Shown one piece after another: positions 51,973 through 60,954 of a DNA stretch of 64,000 bases. Each line of letters begins with the position of its first letter. Positions within the stretch are counted from its first letter, which is position 1. The position numbers and the translations under genes were made by a program. Origin of the DNA: Bacillus sp. FJAT-28004 (GTDB taxonomy: Bacteria; Bacillota; Bacilli; Paenibacillales; Paenibacillaceae); contig NZ_LGHP01000001.1 of NCBI RefSeq assembly GCF_001280845.1, positions 4,381,777 to 4,445,776 of the forward strand. Direction: 5' to 3'. Under the pieces are notes generated by a model. That model did not search any database. It was given only the letters and a program-made list of their open reading frames with translations, and was not told the origin of the DNA.

Positions 51973-52809
51973 ATGAATAACATCGTGTCGTTGGAATGGC
52001 TGAAGGAGAAACTGGGTGAGCCGAATCTAGTCATCGCGGATTGCCGTTTTCGTTTGGACGATCCCGATGCGGGGCTCAGAGCGTACGAGGAGTCGCATAT
52101 CCCGGGGGCTGTTTATATGGATCTGGAGAAAGATCTGTCCGGTGAGGTCGAGGAATATGGCGGACGCCATCCGCTTCCGGATATTTTTGCAATGACGGTG
52201 ACGTTCGGTAGGACAGGCATAGGCAACGATTCGATTGTGGTCGCTTATGACGATCAAGGCGGAGCGATGGCTTCCCGGCTGTGGTGGCTGCTGAAGTATA
52301 TGGGGCATGAGCAGGTCTATGTGCTGGACAATGGCTTCTCGGCGTGGGCCAAAAAAGGGTTGCCGGTAACAACCGAGAAGGAAGTTGTGCAGCCTGCGAC
52401 ATACCTTGCAACGGTGCAGCACAATATGCTGGTGGAAATGGATGAGGTTAGGGAGCTGCTGGGCAGCGAGGGAGTAACGCTCATCGATTCGCGCGAAGCT
52501 CCTCGCTACCGTGGCGAGGTCGAGCCGATCGACCGCGTCGCAGGCCACATTCCGGGCGCGATTAACCGTTTCTGGAAAGATAGTTTAACGGAATCCGGCG
52601 CGTGGAAGGAAGTTGCCGCTCAAACCGATCGGTTCCATGATCTGGACAAGAATGGCGATCTGATCGTGTATTGCGGCTCCGGCGTCACGGCCACGCCAAA
52701 CGTCATTGCGCTACAGGAAGCAGGCTTCACGAAAGTGCGCTTGTATGCGGGAAGCTGGAGCGATTGGAGTTCCAGACCTGAGAATCCTGTCGCTACTGGC
52801 GAGGAGTAA
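51973..52809 (+). CDS. sseA: Sulfurtransferase, two rhodanese domains (thiosulfate/3-mercaptopyruvate type)
   Basis: This 278-residue protein has an inactive first rhodanese domain (~1-135; IPGAVYMDLEKDLSG, GGRHPLPD, VAYDDQGGAMASRLWW) and a catalytic second domain (~150-278). The persulfide cysteine is in IVYCGSGVTATPNV. The active-site loop CGSGVTA is of the mercaptopyruvate type. It transfers sulfane sulfur to cyanide or thiols, in the cytoplasm (no signal peptide). ATG 51973 is in frame with an earlier ATG at 51937 but has GAGGCGAG upstream. Its 3' end and trailer recur as partial copies over the preceding 19 kb. Confidence 0.93.
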   Translation: MNNIVSLEWLKEKLGEPNLVIADCRFRLDDPDAGLRAYEESHIPGAVYMDLEKDLSGEVEEYGGRHPLPDIFAMTVTFGRTGIGNDSIVVAYDDQGGAMASRLWWLLKYMGHEQVYVLDNGFSAWAKKGLPVTTEKEVVQPATYLATVQHNMLVEMDEVRELLGSEGVTLIDSREAPRYRGEVEPIDRVAGHIPGAINRFWKDSLTESGAWKEVAAQTDRFHDLDKNGDLIVYCGSGVTATPNVIALQEAGFTKVRLYAGSWSDWSSRPENPVATGEE

Positions 52810-52960
52810 GTGCTGAGAGGCATAAAACAGTATGAATGATTTGAATACATCGCCATGTGGGTCAAGTGCCTTGGGCGATGTATTTGTTATGTTCAGAGTC
52901 AACACGAAGTCAACGAAAAAATTGGAAAACGCTCATGAAATGGTCTTAACCGAGTGCATG
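52750..52960 (+). repeat. Sulfurtransferase 3'-end repeat, parental copy G with terminator
   Basis: The last ~20 codons (GSWSDWSSRPENPVATGEE), then the terminator AATACATCGCC ... GGGCGATGTATTTG (52843-52886), AGTCAACACGAAGTCAACG and GAAAACGCTCATGAAATGG...ACCGAGTG. This is the only copy attached to a complete gene. Confidence 0.85.
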
Positions 52961-53266
52961 CTGTAAACTCTTAATAGACACTATGATGTCCGAACTTCCT
53001 TAATCTGAAGGCTCTGGTCAATACGGTAATTCAGCCCTTTCACATTGAAGTCAACAAGTTTTTACAGCAAACATAGAGAGTTATTTAAATTACATCTGTT
53101 ATTTACGTAGGCGTTCCAACTCTCGATAGTCACTCGCCTACTTTCTTACAAAAGGCTTGTCAGTAGTAATGCGACTAACGGCAGTTTAAGATCAAACGTG
53201 GGGAACCGTATTACAAATAGTGGTAAAGCAGCATAAAGTAGAATACCAGGTACAGGAGTGGATTAA
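52961..53266. other. Intergenic region with one hairpin
   Basis: About 300 bp with no gene. GTAGGCG and CGCCTAC (53107-53140) can pair across a ~20-nt loop. The last 40 bp contain AGGTACAGGAG serving as the ribosome binding site of the next gene. Confidence 0.45.
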
Positions 53267-54646
53267 ATGACAGTAATGAATGACGAAAGAGAACACGCTG
53301 GTAAGATAACCTTTCAGTGCTCGGATCAGCGATTAAATGACGGCTTCAACTGGGCGCGGGAACAAGCAATGGCTTATGCGCATTTTGGGGAAGATGCTGT
53401 TGGATTGTGGTATGAGGCTGCGCTTCCGGCACGAAGTGCCTTCTGTATGCGAGATGTCGCCCATCACAGTATGGGGGCTGCCGCTCTTGGACTTGCGCCG
53501 CATACACTCAATATGATGCTGAAATTTGGCAAATACATAAGCCTAACCCGTGATTGGTGCACCTATTGGGAAATCACGAAGGACGACGAGCCAGCGGAAG
53601 TTGATTATGCAGATGATCAGGACTTCTGGTACAACCTGCCTTCCAATTTTGATATTATATTTGCCTGCTGGCGCCAGTATATGTGGACAGGGGATCGGAC
53701 GTACCTGGATCATCCAGTGCTGCAGAATTTTTATGATAAAACGGTAACCGAATATGTGAAGACATGGGATAAAGATGGGGATGGCATTCTAGAATATTAT
53801 CCAGAATACGGTCGCCGCGGACTTGCTTCCTATAATGAAGTGGGCTTGCAGCCGCTTGCGGGTGGAGATATGGTTGCTGCGCAAATTGCTGGCTACAGAG
53901 CATACTCTCATATGAAAATGCTTTTGTCTGATCCAGCGGCAAGTGCGCATTATGAACAGCTGGCCGCTCAATTGGAGCAGAAGTATGAGCAGCAATGGTG
54001 GAATGAAGAGACGGCGAGCTTCTACGGGTCCCTGCTTCAGGATCGGACTTATAATACCAATCATCAAGCGGAGGCCAACTTTCTGCCTCTTTATTTCGAA
54101 GCTGTTCAGGATCTGCGCAAAAGAACAGCAGCCCTGGCTGATATGCATTCCCGCGGAGTAGCCAATGTTGAGGCGAAGACCTACATGCCAGATATCTATT
54201 ATCCATATGAGCAGCATGAATACGGACTGCAAGAACTGCTCGAGCTAGTAGATCCCAAGCTTGACCGGCGTGAATATCCGGAGGTTTCCTATTGCGTGGT
54301 GGGTTCTATCGCAACTGGCTTGATGGGCGTATCTGCCAATGGACAAGACATGATTACTACGGTTTCCAGACTAAGCCCTCATCTTGACTGGGCGGAACTG
54401 ACCGAACTGCCGATACTTGGATGTACGATAGCTGTAAAGCATTTCGGATATGAAACAACCGAATTATGTAATGACGGTCAGGATAGGGTGCTATGGAAGG
54501 CTGTATTTGCTGGGGAGCATACACAATTACTGCATAATGGAGTTCTTATTCCCGCCGAGCAGGAGTTTGATGTAAACGGTTGTATCAGATCCTATGCCGT
54601 GATTGCTGCTGGCTCTGGAGAGCATCATAACGTATCTGTTCAATAA
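53267..54646 (+). CDS. (Alpha/alpha)6-barrel glycosidase-like protein
   Basis: This 459-residue soluble protein has no signal peptide. The helical repeat pattern and motifs such as EAALPARSAFCMRDVAHHSMGA, NFDIIFACWRQYMWTGD, WDKDGDGILEYYPEYGR and NTNHQAEANFLPLYFEAV match six-hairpin glycosidases (trehalase/GH63/GH78-like superfamily). Asp in RDVAHH and the later acidic residues are candidate catalytic groups, but the exact family and substrate cannot be fixed by eye. A short C-terminal beta domain (WKAVFAGEHTQLLHNG onward) is present. ATG 53267 follows CAGGAG. Monocistronic with terminator. Confidence 0.75.
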   Translation: MTVMNDEREHAGKITFQCSDQRLNDGFNWAREQAMAYAHFGEDAVGLWYEAALPARSAFCMRDVAHHSMGAAALGLAPHTLNMMLKFGKYISLTRDWCTYWEITKDDEPAEVDYADDQDFWYNLPSNFDIIFACWRQYMWTGDRTYLDHPVLQNFYDKTVTEYVKTWDKDGDGILEYYPEYGRRGLASYNEVGLQPLAGGDMVAAQIAGYRAYSHMKMLLSDPAASAHYEQLAAQLEQKYEQQWWNEETASFYGSLLQDRTYNTNHQAEANFLPLYFEAVQDLRKRTAALADMHSRGVANVEAKTYMPDIYYPYEQHEYGLQELLELVDPKLDRREYPEVSYCVVGSIATGLMGVSANGQDMITTVSRLSPHLDWAELTELPILGCTIAVKHFGYETTELCNDGQDRVLWKAVFAGEHTQLLHNGVLIPAEQEFDVNGCIRSYAVIAAGSGEHHNVSVQ

Positions 54647-54657
54647 ACGATGGTTTC

Positions 54658-54691
54658 AGCTGCTGAAGAGTTCATTCGGCAGCTTTTTTTT
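54658..54691 (+). terminator. Terminator after the glycosidase-like gene
   Basis: AGCTGCTGAA pairs with TTCATTCGGCAGCT imperfectly, followed by eight T. Confidence 0.75.
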
Positions 54692-54928
54692 ATTACCCAT
54701 ATTCCAGTTGGAGCAGGCTATAGACATGTATTTAGAGAAACAATTATGATTAGATTCAACAAGAAAATGGGAGTCTAATACATATTTGTACATAATCAGC
54801 ACAGATTCAACCTAGAAACTTGTACTGCAATTAGGATTAGACATATCCAGTTGGGCAATTACTTACTATAAGAAAGTCAGATATCAATGATAGAAAAATA
54901 CAGAGAAGAAGGGAGTAAGATAAAGATA

Positions 54929-56188
54929 ATGACACCAACCGAAGACCATGATAAAAAACATTGGAAACGAGATATTATTATCTTTCTGAGTAGTCAAACA
55001 TTTTCGTTATTTGGCTCTGCATTAGTTCAATATGCGATTATGTGGTACGTTACGCTCACAACAAAATCGGGTATGATGATGACGTTATTTATTATTTGCG
55101 GATTCATTCCAACCTTTCTGTTATCTCCATTTGCAGGTGTGTGGGCGGACCGTTTCAACCGAAAATATCTTATTATAATAGCAGATGCCATGATTGCCAT
55201 TGTCACACTGCTTCTAGCCATTACATTTTTGCTGGGCTATGACGAAATTTGGTTGTTGTTTGCCATTGCTGCTGTTCGCGCGCTAGGAGCGGGCATTCAA
55301 ACGCCTGCAGTTGGGACAATATTACCCCAGATCGTACCAGAGGATAAGCTGACGAAGGTAAATGGAATAAACGGAAGTCTTCAAGCGCTCATGATGTTTG
55401 TTGCACCTATCGTAAGTGCGACGCTGCTCACAATGGCAACAATCGAAGTTATTTTCTTTATCGATGTTGTCACAGCGGCGATAGCGATCTTTACGTTATT
55501 TACCTTTTTAAAAATACCTTTGCATAAAAAGGCGACTGATAAGCAAACGACTAGCTACTTGGATGATTTTAAACAGGGTTTGAGCTACATTAAAAACCAC
55601 AGTTTTCTCAAAACCTTTTTTATTTTTTTCGCCTTTTTCTTTGTGTTGATGGCGCCGGCTGCATTTTTAACACCGTTGCAAGTGACACGCAGCTTCGGAG
55701 ATGACTATTGGCGATTAACAGCCATTGAAATTGCTTTCTCTATCGGTATGATGGCTGGCGGAGCAATTATCGCATCATGGGGCGGATTCCGCAACAAAGT
55801 ATATACGATGACTTTAGCTGCCTTGATTATGGGCGTTTGTACGTTAGCTTTGGGTATTATACCTGTATTTTGGATCTACCTGGCTATGATGGCTGTATTC
55901 GGCGTTGCAATACCAATCTTTAATACACCAACGACCGTCATGCTGCAGGAGAAGGTAGATCCGGATTACTTAGGACGCATATTCGGCGTGTTTGGTATGA
56001 TATCGACTTCTATGATGCCAATCGGGATGCTGATATTCGGTCCGCTTTCGGATGCAATCGAGATTGAATGGCTACTTGTTGGAACAGGTTTTTTTATTGT
56101 AATACTGTCCATTTTCTTCATTAGTAACAAACGTTTGGTTGAAGCCGGAATGCCGGTAATCAAGGAAGCGTCACAGGAGCAGGAGTGA
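54929..56188 (+). CDS. MFS efflux transporter (macrolide-efflux/DHA3 type)
   Basis: This 419-residue transporter has 12 predicted membrane helices. FLSSQTFSLFGSALVQYAIMWYVT and the loop GVWADRFNRKYLIIIADA (the MFS motif A equivalent) are typical of the Mef-like DHA3 drug exporters. IQTPAVGTILPQIVPEDKLTKVNGI is a further family block. ATG 54929 is preferred since AAGGGAG lies upstream (spacing about 13 nt); an ATG at 54887 would add 14 charged residues but lacks a site. No regulator is adjacent. Substrate unknown. Confidence 0.85.
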   Translation: MTPTEDHDKKHWKRDIIIFLSSQTFSLFGSALVQYAIMWYVTLTTKSGMMMTLFIICGFIPTFLLSPFAGVWADRFNRKYLIIIADAMIAIVTLLLAITFLLGYDEIWLLFAIAAVRALGAGIQTPAVGTILPQIVPEDKLTKVNGINGSLQALMMFVAPIVSATLLTMATIEVIFFIDVVTAAIAIFTLFTFLKIPLHKKATDKQTTSYLDDFKQGLSYIKNHSFLKTFFIFFAFFFVLMAPAAFLTPLQVTRSFGDDYWRLTAIEIAFSIGMMAGGAIIASWGGFRNKVYTMTLAALIMGVCTLALGIIPVFWIYLAMMAVFGVAIPIFNTPTTVMLQEKVDPDYLGRIFGVFGMISTSMMPIGMLIFGPLSDAIEIEWLLVGTGFFIVILSIFFISNKRLVEAGMPVIKEASQEQE

Positions 56189-56248
56189 GAAATACGCTGT
56201 GACAGGTTAAAGACATTCTGCATATGATCAAAGTAATTAATTCTCTCT

Positions 56249-56297
56249 AAAAATGACGTACAAGCTGACAACAGTTTTGTACGTCATTTTTCTTTTT
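56249..56297 (+). terminator. Terminator after the MFS gene
   Basis: AAAAATGACGTACAA and TTTGTACGTCATTTTT form a ~14-bp stem around GCTGACAACAG with T-run on the plus strand. Confidence 0.88.
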
Positions 56298-56429
56298 AGG
56301 ACGACTGAACACCATAACGGCGAATTTCACTGCCGCTGGGAACTGCCAGAGGTCGAATTGGTCTGGATCGAAATGGTTATTGTCAAGATCAGCCATGAAA
56401 CCTGTCGGTATGTTGATTAAGATGAAACC

Positions 56430-56443
56430 AGGAAACGTTTCCT
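56430..56443. promoter_or_regulatory. AGGAAACGTTTCCT palindrome upstream of the oxidoreductase gene
   Basis: A perfect 14-bp palindrome of the LacI/CcpA type with central AAACGTTT, 38 bp before the start codon. It could be a cre variant or a local repressor site. Confidence 0.5.
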
Positions 56444-56480
56444 ATAAAGGTATGATCAATTTGAAGGCGGAGGAGATTTG

Positions 56481-57545
56481 ATGAATTTACCGATTGGTGT
56501 AGGGATTCTGGGATTTGCCCATGGACATGTCAATGCTTACTGTGAAGAATGGGGAAAAAAGGAGCACGGCATTAAAGTGCTTGCCGGCTGGGATCATGAT
56601 TTGCAAAGGTTGGAAGCTGCAAGGAGTGCGTTCGGACTGGACATTTATACCAACATCGAAGAACTGTTGGACCGTGATGACATTCAAGCGGTTGTGGTGG
56701 CGTCGGAGACATCCATGCACGTCGACCTGGTGGAACAGGCGGCTGCCCGAGGGAAAGCAGTAGTGCTGCAAAAGCCGATGGCGCTTACCCTAGCTGAAGC
56801 GGACCGGATCGTTGAAGCCGTAAATAAGCACGGGATTCCATTCACGATGGCCTGGCAAATGAGGGTGGATCCACAAAATATTCAAATGAAAAAGTGGCTG
56901 GAGAGCGGTGAACTCGGGAAGGTCTTCATGGTCCGGCGCAGGCATGGGCTTCCAATGGGATTGAATACCGAGTTTGCCGAGTCATGGCATGTCAATCCTG
57001 TTCTCAACCGGGACATCTGGGCGGACGATTCATCGCATCCGGTCGATTTTCTCCACTTTTTGCTCGGTGTTCCAGAGACGGTAACCGCAGAAGTTGAATC
57101 GCTTTATAACCCGAGAATTCCAATGGATAACGGAATTGTGATTTACAGGTACGCGGGAGGCCCGATCGCCGAAGTGAACTGCTCCTTTACATGTACGGCA
57201 GCGGAGAACACGATGGAGATTATCTGCGAAAATGGAACGATAGTGCAAAACTACGGGGATGTGCCCAGCTGTAATGTGCCGCGTCCGGATGGTTCGGCAG
57301 GGCTCAAGCGGTTTGATGCTCAGGCGGGTTCCTGGACGGCAAGCGATATCGAAAGCCCCGCGAATCACGGATTTCGAATTCGCGGGTTGGCAAAACCGCT
57401 GGCAGAATTTATGAAGGGTGAACGGAGCCCTATCGCGACGGCCGAGGAAGGGCGAACTTCACTGCGGATGGTTTTGGCCAGCTATGTATCAACTCGCGAA
57501 GGACGACGAGTCCGACTGGACGATCCTGCCATCGCAGAGGTGTGA
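56481..57545 (+). CDS. Gfo/Idh/MocA-family oxidoreductase
   Basis: This 354-residue NAD(P)-dependent dehydrogenase has an N-terminal Rossmann domain (VGILGFAHGHVNAY; VVVASETSMHVDLVEQAA) and a C-terminal alpha/beta domain with DSSHPVDFLHFLLG supplying the usual Asp/His pair. The catalytic EKP motif reads QKP (VVLQKPMALTLAEADRI), an unusual Glu-to-Gln change. Members oxidise or reduce sugars and inositols. GGCGGAGGAG precedes ATG. The next genes encode an AraC regulator and an oligosaccharide-type importer, so the substrate is probably a sugar from that uptake. Confidence 0.88.
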   Translation: MNLPIGVGILGFAHGHVNAYCEEWGKKEHGIKVLAGWDHDLQRLEAARSAFGLDIYTNIEELLDRDDIQAVVVASETSMHVDLVEQAAARGKAVVLQKPMALTLAEADRIVEAVNKHGIPFTMAWQMRVDPQNIQMKKWLESGELGKVFMVRRRHGLPMGLNTEFAESWHVNPVLNRDIWADDSSHPVDFLHFLLGVPETVTAEVESLYNPRIPMDNGIVIYRYAGGPIAEVNCSFTCTAAENTMEIICENGTIVQNYGDVPSCNVPRPDGSAGLKRFDAQAGSWTASDIESPANHGFRIRGLAKPLAEFMKGERSPIATAEEGRTSLRMVLASYVSTREGRRVRLDDPAIAEV

Positions 57546-57734
57546 GCGCAAATGAAAATATGGGGATGAAAGGAGGGTGAAGTGATATCAAGTGACTAAA
57601 CATTAAGGTGCGGCGGGTCGAACTTTTATGGGGGCTGCCGTACCAGGTAACACAGTGATGATATCCTACTTGTCCACAGCAGAGAGATGAACGCATACTC
57701 AATATTTTTGCGAAGCGTGGGAGGAGAAATGTTT

Positions 57735-58613
57735 ATGCACATTGGGACTTTATTTGGTCTTACCCCTACTGTTAATTTTGCAAGCCGCTCGTATTCTGAG
57801 CCGGGTGACAGTTGGGGACCGCGTGTAATTCCGGACTCGCAATTTTTCTGTGTCATATCGGGGGAAGCACTGCTGCAGCTGGGCCCGGATCGCTACCCGA
57901 TCCTGCCCGGGGAATGTGTCTTTTACGGGTCAAAAACCCCTCATGTCCTCTCAGTGATCCGTCCGACTGAATTTTTCAGTTTACATTTTTCATGGAATGA
58001 ATCCTCCTTGGAACCGGTTCACCCCGATTATCTGATCCGGGATGCGTCACCGGAAGAGATAAGGGAGAAAGCCGATTCCTGTCAGCTGACAGTTTTCGGC
58101 TGCGGTGATATCACAATTCCGCATCATTTTTCCATTGCCGGGGTGGAATCATTAATGATGAGAATCGTGAAGGAATATCAAAACGAGTATGTTGGCTACC
58201 CGTTTGTACTGAGGGCTCTGTTGATGGAGCTGATTACGGTTATTGTCAGAAATCTGGGGAATCGGGAATCCGGGGAGCTCGTCAGCAAAATAGAGCCTGC
58301 GCTGGCTATCATGCGAGAGCAATCGGCAAAATTATGGTCCGTGGCGGAACTGGCTAAGCTATGCGGATACCATCCAAATTATTTTACGTGGCTTTTCTAT
58401 AGCGAAGTCGGCAAGAATCCCAAGCAATATCTGATAGACGAGCGAATCAAACAAGCGAAGCAGGCGCTGCTGCAAGGGGATCCGATCGATTCGATCGCCG
58501 AAAGCTTGGGGTATGCGAGCATTCATTATTTTAGCAACAACTTCAAAAAAGAAACCGGACTTACACCGAGAGAATTCAGGCAGCTTCCCGATCAAAAACT
58601 AGAAAAAGTGTAA
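57735..58613 (+). CDS. AraC-family regulator of the family-5 transporter locus
   Basis: This 292-residue regulator has an N-terminal cupin sensor domain (LLQLGPDRYPILPGECVFYG, HVLSVIRPTEFFSLHFSW) and a C-terminal AraC double helix-turn-helix (~190-285; WSVAELAKLCGYHPNYFTWLFYSEVGKNP and IDSIAESLGYASIHYFSNNFKKETGLTP). ATG 57735 is placed by GAGGAG 8 bases upstream; ATG 57729 is too close. It lies between the oxidoreductase and the transporter genes, all on one strand, and probably senses the imported sugar. Confidence 0.88.
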   Translation: MHIGTLFGLTPTVNFASRSYSEPGDSWGPRVIPDSQFFCVISGEALLQLGPDRYPILPGECVFYGSKTPHVLSVIRPTEFFSLHFSWNESSLEPVHPDYLIRDASPEEIREKADSCQLTVFGCGDITIPHHFSIAGVESLMMRIVKEYQNEYVGYPFVLRALLMELITVIVRNLGNRESGELVSKIEPALAIMREQSAKLWSVAELAKLCGYHPNYFTWLFYSEVGKNPKQYLIDERIKQAKQALLQGDPIDSIAESLGYASIHYFSNNFKKETGLTPREFRQLPDQKLEKV

Positions 58614-58794
58614 GTTTATCTGCTATTTTCGTAAATACGCTATGACATTCCTTTTGTATGATAAAAGCGTAACAAAATAATATTCGTTCCGAGTCATGTT
58701 AAAAAAAAAAGCATGAATGGAGGTGTCCGATCCAAGTTTCCACTCGGTCAAATATATACATATATATATAAGTTTACAGACTTTTACTTCAGTT

Positions 58795-58808
58795 TGTAAG
58801 CGCTTACT
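58795..58808. promoter_or_regulatory. Perfect cre (CcpA) site
   Basis: TGTAAGCGCTTACT matches TGWAARCGYTWNCW at all 14 positions and contains a 12-bp perfect palindrome. It lies 53 bp upstream of the binding-protein start, behind an alternating TA tract (58755-58770). Confidence 0.8.
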
Positions 58809-58860
58809 ATTTTGACGAGGTGGGAACCGCCAAAAACTTATGAAAAAAAGGAGGATGTCT

Positions 58861-60861
58861 ATGAAAAGGAAAATGATTAAAGGGTTGTCATTGCTTTTCG
58901 TCATGATGTTTACTTTTACCACGGTGTTAAGCGGATGCCTCAGCGGCGGAGGTGTGGAAACGTCCTCCGATCCTGTGAACAAAGTTACGAATACGGAAAA
59001 AACCGAACCTGTCGCAGGCAAGGAAGAACAGGCTGACGAGGCAGGCGGAGGCGGTACCGGTGATACTGCCGGAGTACCCGCGATAATTACGGATTTCAAA
59101 CAGTCTCCCCTATTAGATTCCAAGTCGCTTCTGCCGGTTAAAGAAAGGCTTCCGGAAGACTATAAAATCACGAATGAATTACCGACTTCCCAACTCAAAT
59201 ACGAAATCGGCAAATACGGCGGCACGCTTCGGACCGTAACGTCCGCTGTGGATTGGGATGCGGATGTGTTCGTCATGAGCAATGAGCCGCTGCTGAACAC
59301 CCCTGGTATTTTGGGCGAAGAAATTACAGGGAACGTACTGAAGGACTACGAGATGAGCGAGGATGAGAAGACATTCACCTTCTTCATGCGTAAAGGCTTG
59401 AAGTGGTCGGACGGCAATCCGGTAACGACGGAGGATGTCAGGTTTACCGTTGAAGACATTTTGTTCAACAAGGAGCTTACTCCGATTTTCCCTGGTTGGC
59501 TGAATTCAGGTGGAAGCGCTTCTGGGACGCCTATGAAATTTGAACTCGTTGATGAGTATACCTTCAAGATCTCTTTTGACCAGCCATATGGTGGATTGCT
59601 AATCCGTCTTGCGATCCAGGGCTGGAGGGGTTACACCGAACTGATTCGACCGGCGCATTATCTGAAGCAGTTCCACACTAAATATACTGATTTGGCTGCC
59701 TTGGAACCGGAAATCAAAAAGTTAGGCTTCCAGAAAGGCGAGTGGGTAAACCTCTTTAATGATAAAGATATTACGAACTGGGAACTGACCAATTCGAAAG
59801 CCGTTGGATACCCCGTGCTGTATCCTTGGATGTTCGTGAAGAAAACGAAAACGAACGCTACGTTCGAACGGAACCCTTATTACTTCAAAGTGGATCCGGC
59901 AGGCAATCAGCTTCCGTACATCGACACGATTCAAAGCACGCTCGTGCAGGACATCGAAATGGTCACACTCAAAACCATTGCCGGCGAAGTCGATTTTTCG
60001 CGTGAATCAGCTGCACTGGTAAAGATGCCTTTGTACAAGGAAAACGAGAAGAATGGATACTCGGCACTGCTGTCGAACATGCACGTAACGCCAAGTGACA
60101 TACACCTCAATTTATCGCATAAAGACACAAATTGGCAAAAGGTTGTGCAGGACGTTCGTTTCCGCAAAGCTCTGAACATGGCGATTGACCGTGATGAGGT
60201 TATTGATACCATTTACTTCGGATTTGCGGAACCTTCTAAAATTGAAGATCCTACTTATAACATTGAAGAAGCCAATAAGTTGTTGGATGAGATGGGAATG
60301 AAGAAAGGACCGGACGGCTTTCGGCAAGGACCGGACGGCAAGAAGTTTACGATTCCGTTTGAAGTCGGGGCTCAGGCGCCCGATATCGTACCGCTGACGG
60401 AATTAATCGTAGAGATGTGGAAGCAGCTCGGGCTTGATGTTCAGATGAAAACGATCGACCAGACGCTTTGGGGTAAACGCCGTGAAGCGAACGAATTGAA
60501 GGCTACGATGATCTGGACCACTACCCCGCTCTGGTATTATGGCGATTGGGGTCAGAGCATATGGGCCCCCGCATGGGATCTGTACCATACGTCGGGAGGC
60601 AAAAAAGGCGTTAAGCCGTCGGATGAAGCAAGTGAATTCTTTAATATGATTGATAAATCGTCTATCAGCAAACCCGAAGACGCGAGAGCGACGTTCGAGG
60701 AACTGAAGAAGGTTATGGGCGAGAAGTATTATTATTTCGTTCACATTGAGAATGTGAAGCAGCCACTGATCGTGAACAGTAAGTTGAAAAACATCCCGAA
60801 TGATCAAGCATTCGCGATCGCAGCGAACTTCAGCGGCGAACAGTTCTTCTACGCCGAGTAA
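58861..60861 (+). CDS. Family-5 solute-binding lipoprotein (oligosaccharide/peptide type)
   Basis: This 666-residue extracellular binding protein has a lipoprotein signal (LSGC lipobox, Cys near 26) and a Glu/Gly-rich linker. The mature domain has family-5 features: FTFFMRKGLKWSDGNPVTTEDVRFTVEDI and VRFRKALNMAIDRDEVIDTIYFGFAEP. It is longer than typical oligopeptide-binding proteins (~540), as in the family-5 proteins of plant-saccharide importers. ATG 58861 follows AAAAGGAGG; an ATG at 58840 precedes that site. Sugar rather than peptide uptake is inferred from the cre site, oxidoreductase and AraC neighbours. Confidence 0.88.
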   Translation: MKRKMIKGLSLLFVMMFTFTTVLSGCLSGGGVETSSDPVNKVTNTEKTEPVAGKEEQADEAGGGGTGDTAGVPAIITDFKQSPLLDSKSLLPVKERLPEDYKITNELPTSQLKYEIGKYGGTLRTVTSAVDWDADVFVMSNEPLLNTPGILGEEITGNVLKDYEMSEDEKTFTFFMRKGLKWSDGNPVTTEDVRFTVEDILFNKELTPIFPGWLNSGGSASGTPMKFELVDEYTFKISFDQPYGGLLIRLAIQGWRGYTELIRPAHYLKQFHTKYTDLAALEPEIKKLGFQKGEWVNLFNDKDITNWELTNSKAVGYPVLYPWMFVKKTKTNATFERNPYYFKVDPAGNQLPYIDTIQSTLVQDIEMVTLKTIAGEVDFSRESAALVKMPLYKENEKNGYSALLSNMHVTPSDIHLNLSHKDTNWQKVVQDVRFRKALNMAIDRDEVIDTIYFGFAEPSKIEDPTYNIEEANKLLDEMGMKKGPDGFRQGPDGKKFTIPFEVGAQAPDIVPLTELIVEMWKQLGLDVQMKTIDQTLWGKRREANELKATMIWTTTPLWYYGDWGQSIWAPAWDLYHTSGGKKGVKPSDEASEFFNMIDKSSISKPEDARATFEELKKVMGEKYYYFVHIENVKQPLIVNSKLKNIPNDQAFAIAANFSGEQFFYAE

Positions 60862-60876
60862 GGAAACGAGTCCATA

Positions 60877-60914
60877 AAGCCCAGACGCTGCGGAAGCGTC
60901 AGTCGCCTGGGCTT
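60877..60914 (+). terminator. Intercistronic hairpin between binding protein and permease
   Basis: AAGCCCAG and CTGGGCTT, with inner GACGCT/AGCGTC, form a strong double stem. Only a weak T-run follows, so it probably protects the upstream mRNA or attenuates the permease genes. Confidence 0.6.
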
Positions 60915-60954
60915 ACCCTTTTCGCAGCCTGATAACTACCAAAGGAGGAAAACA

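Noticed and set aside
58755-58772. Alternating TA tract as a functional repeat
   Set aside because: Short simple-sequence stretch in a promoter region; no evidence beyond AT-richness.
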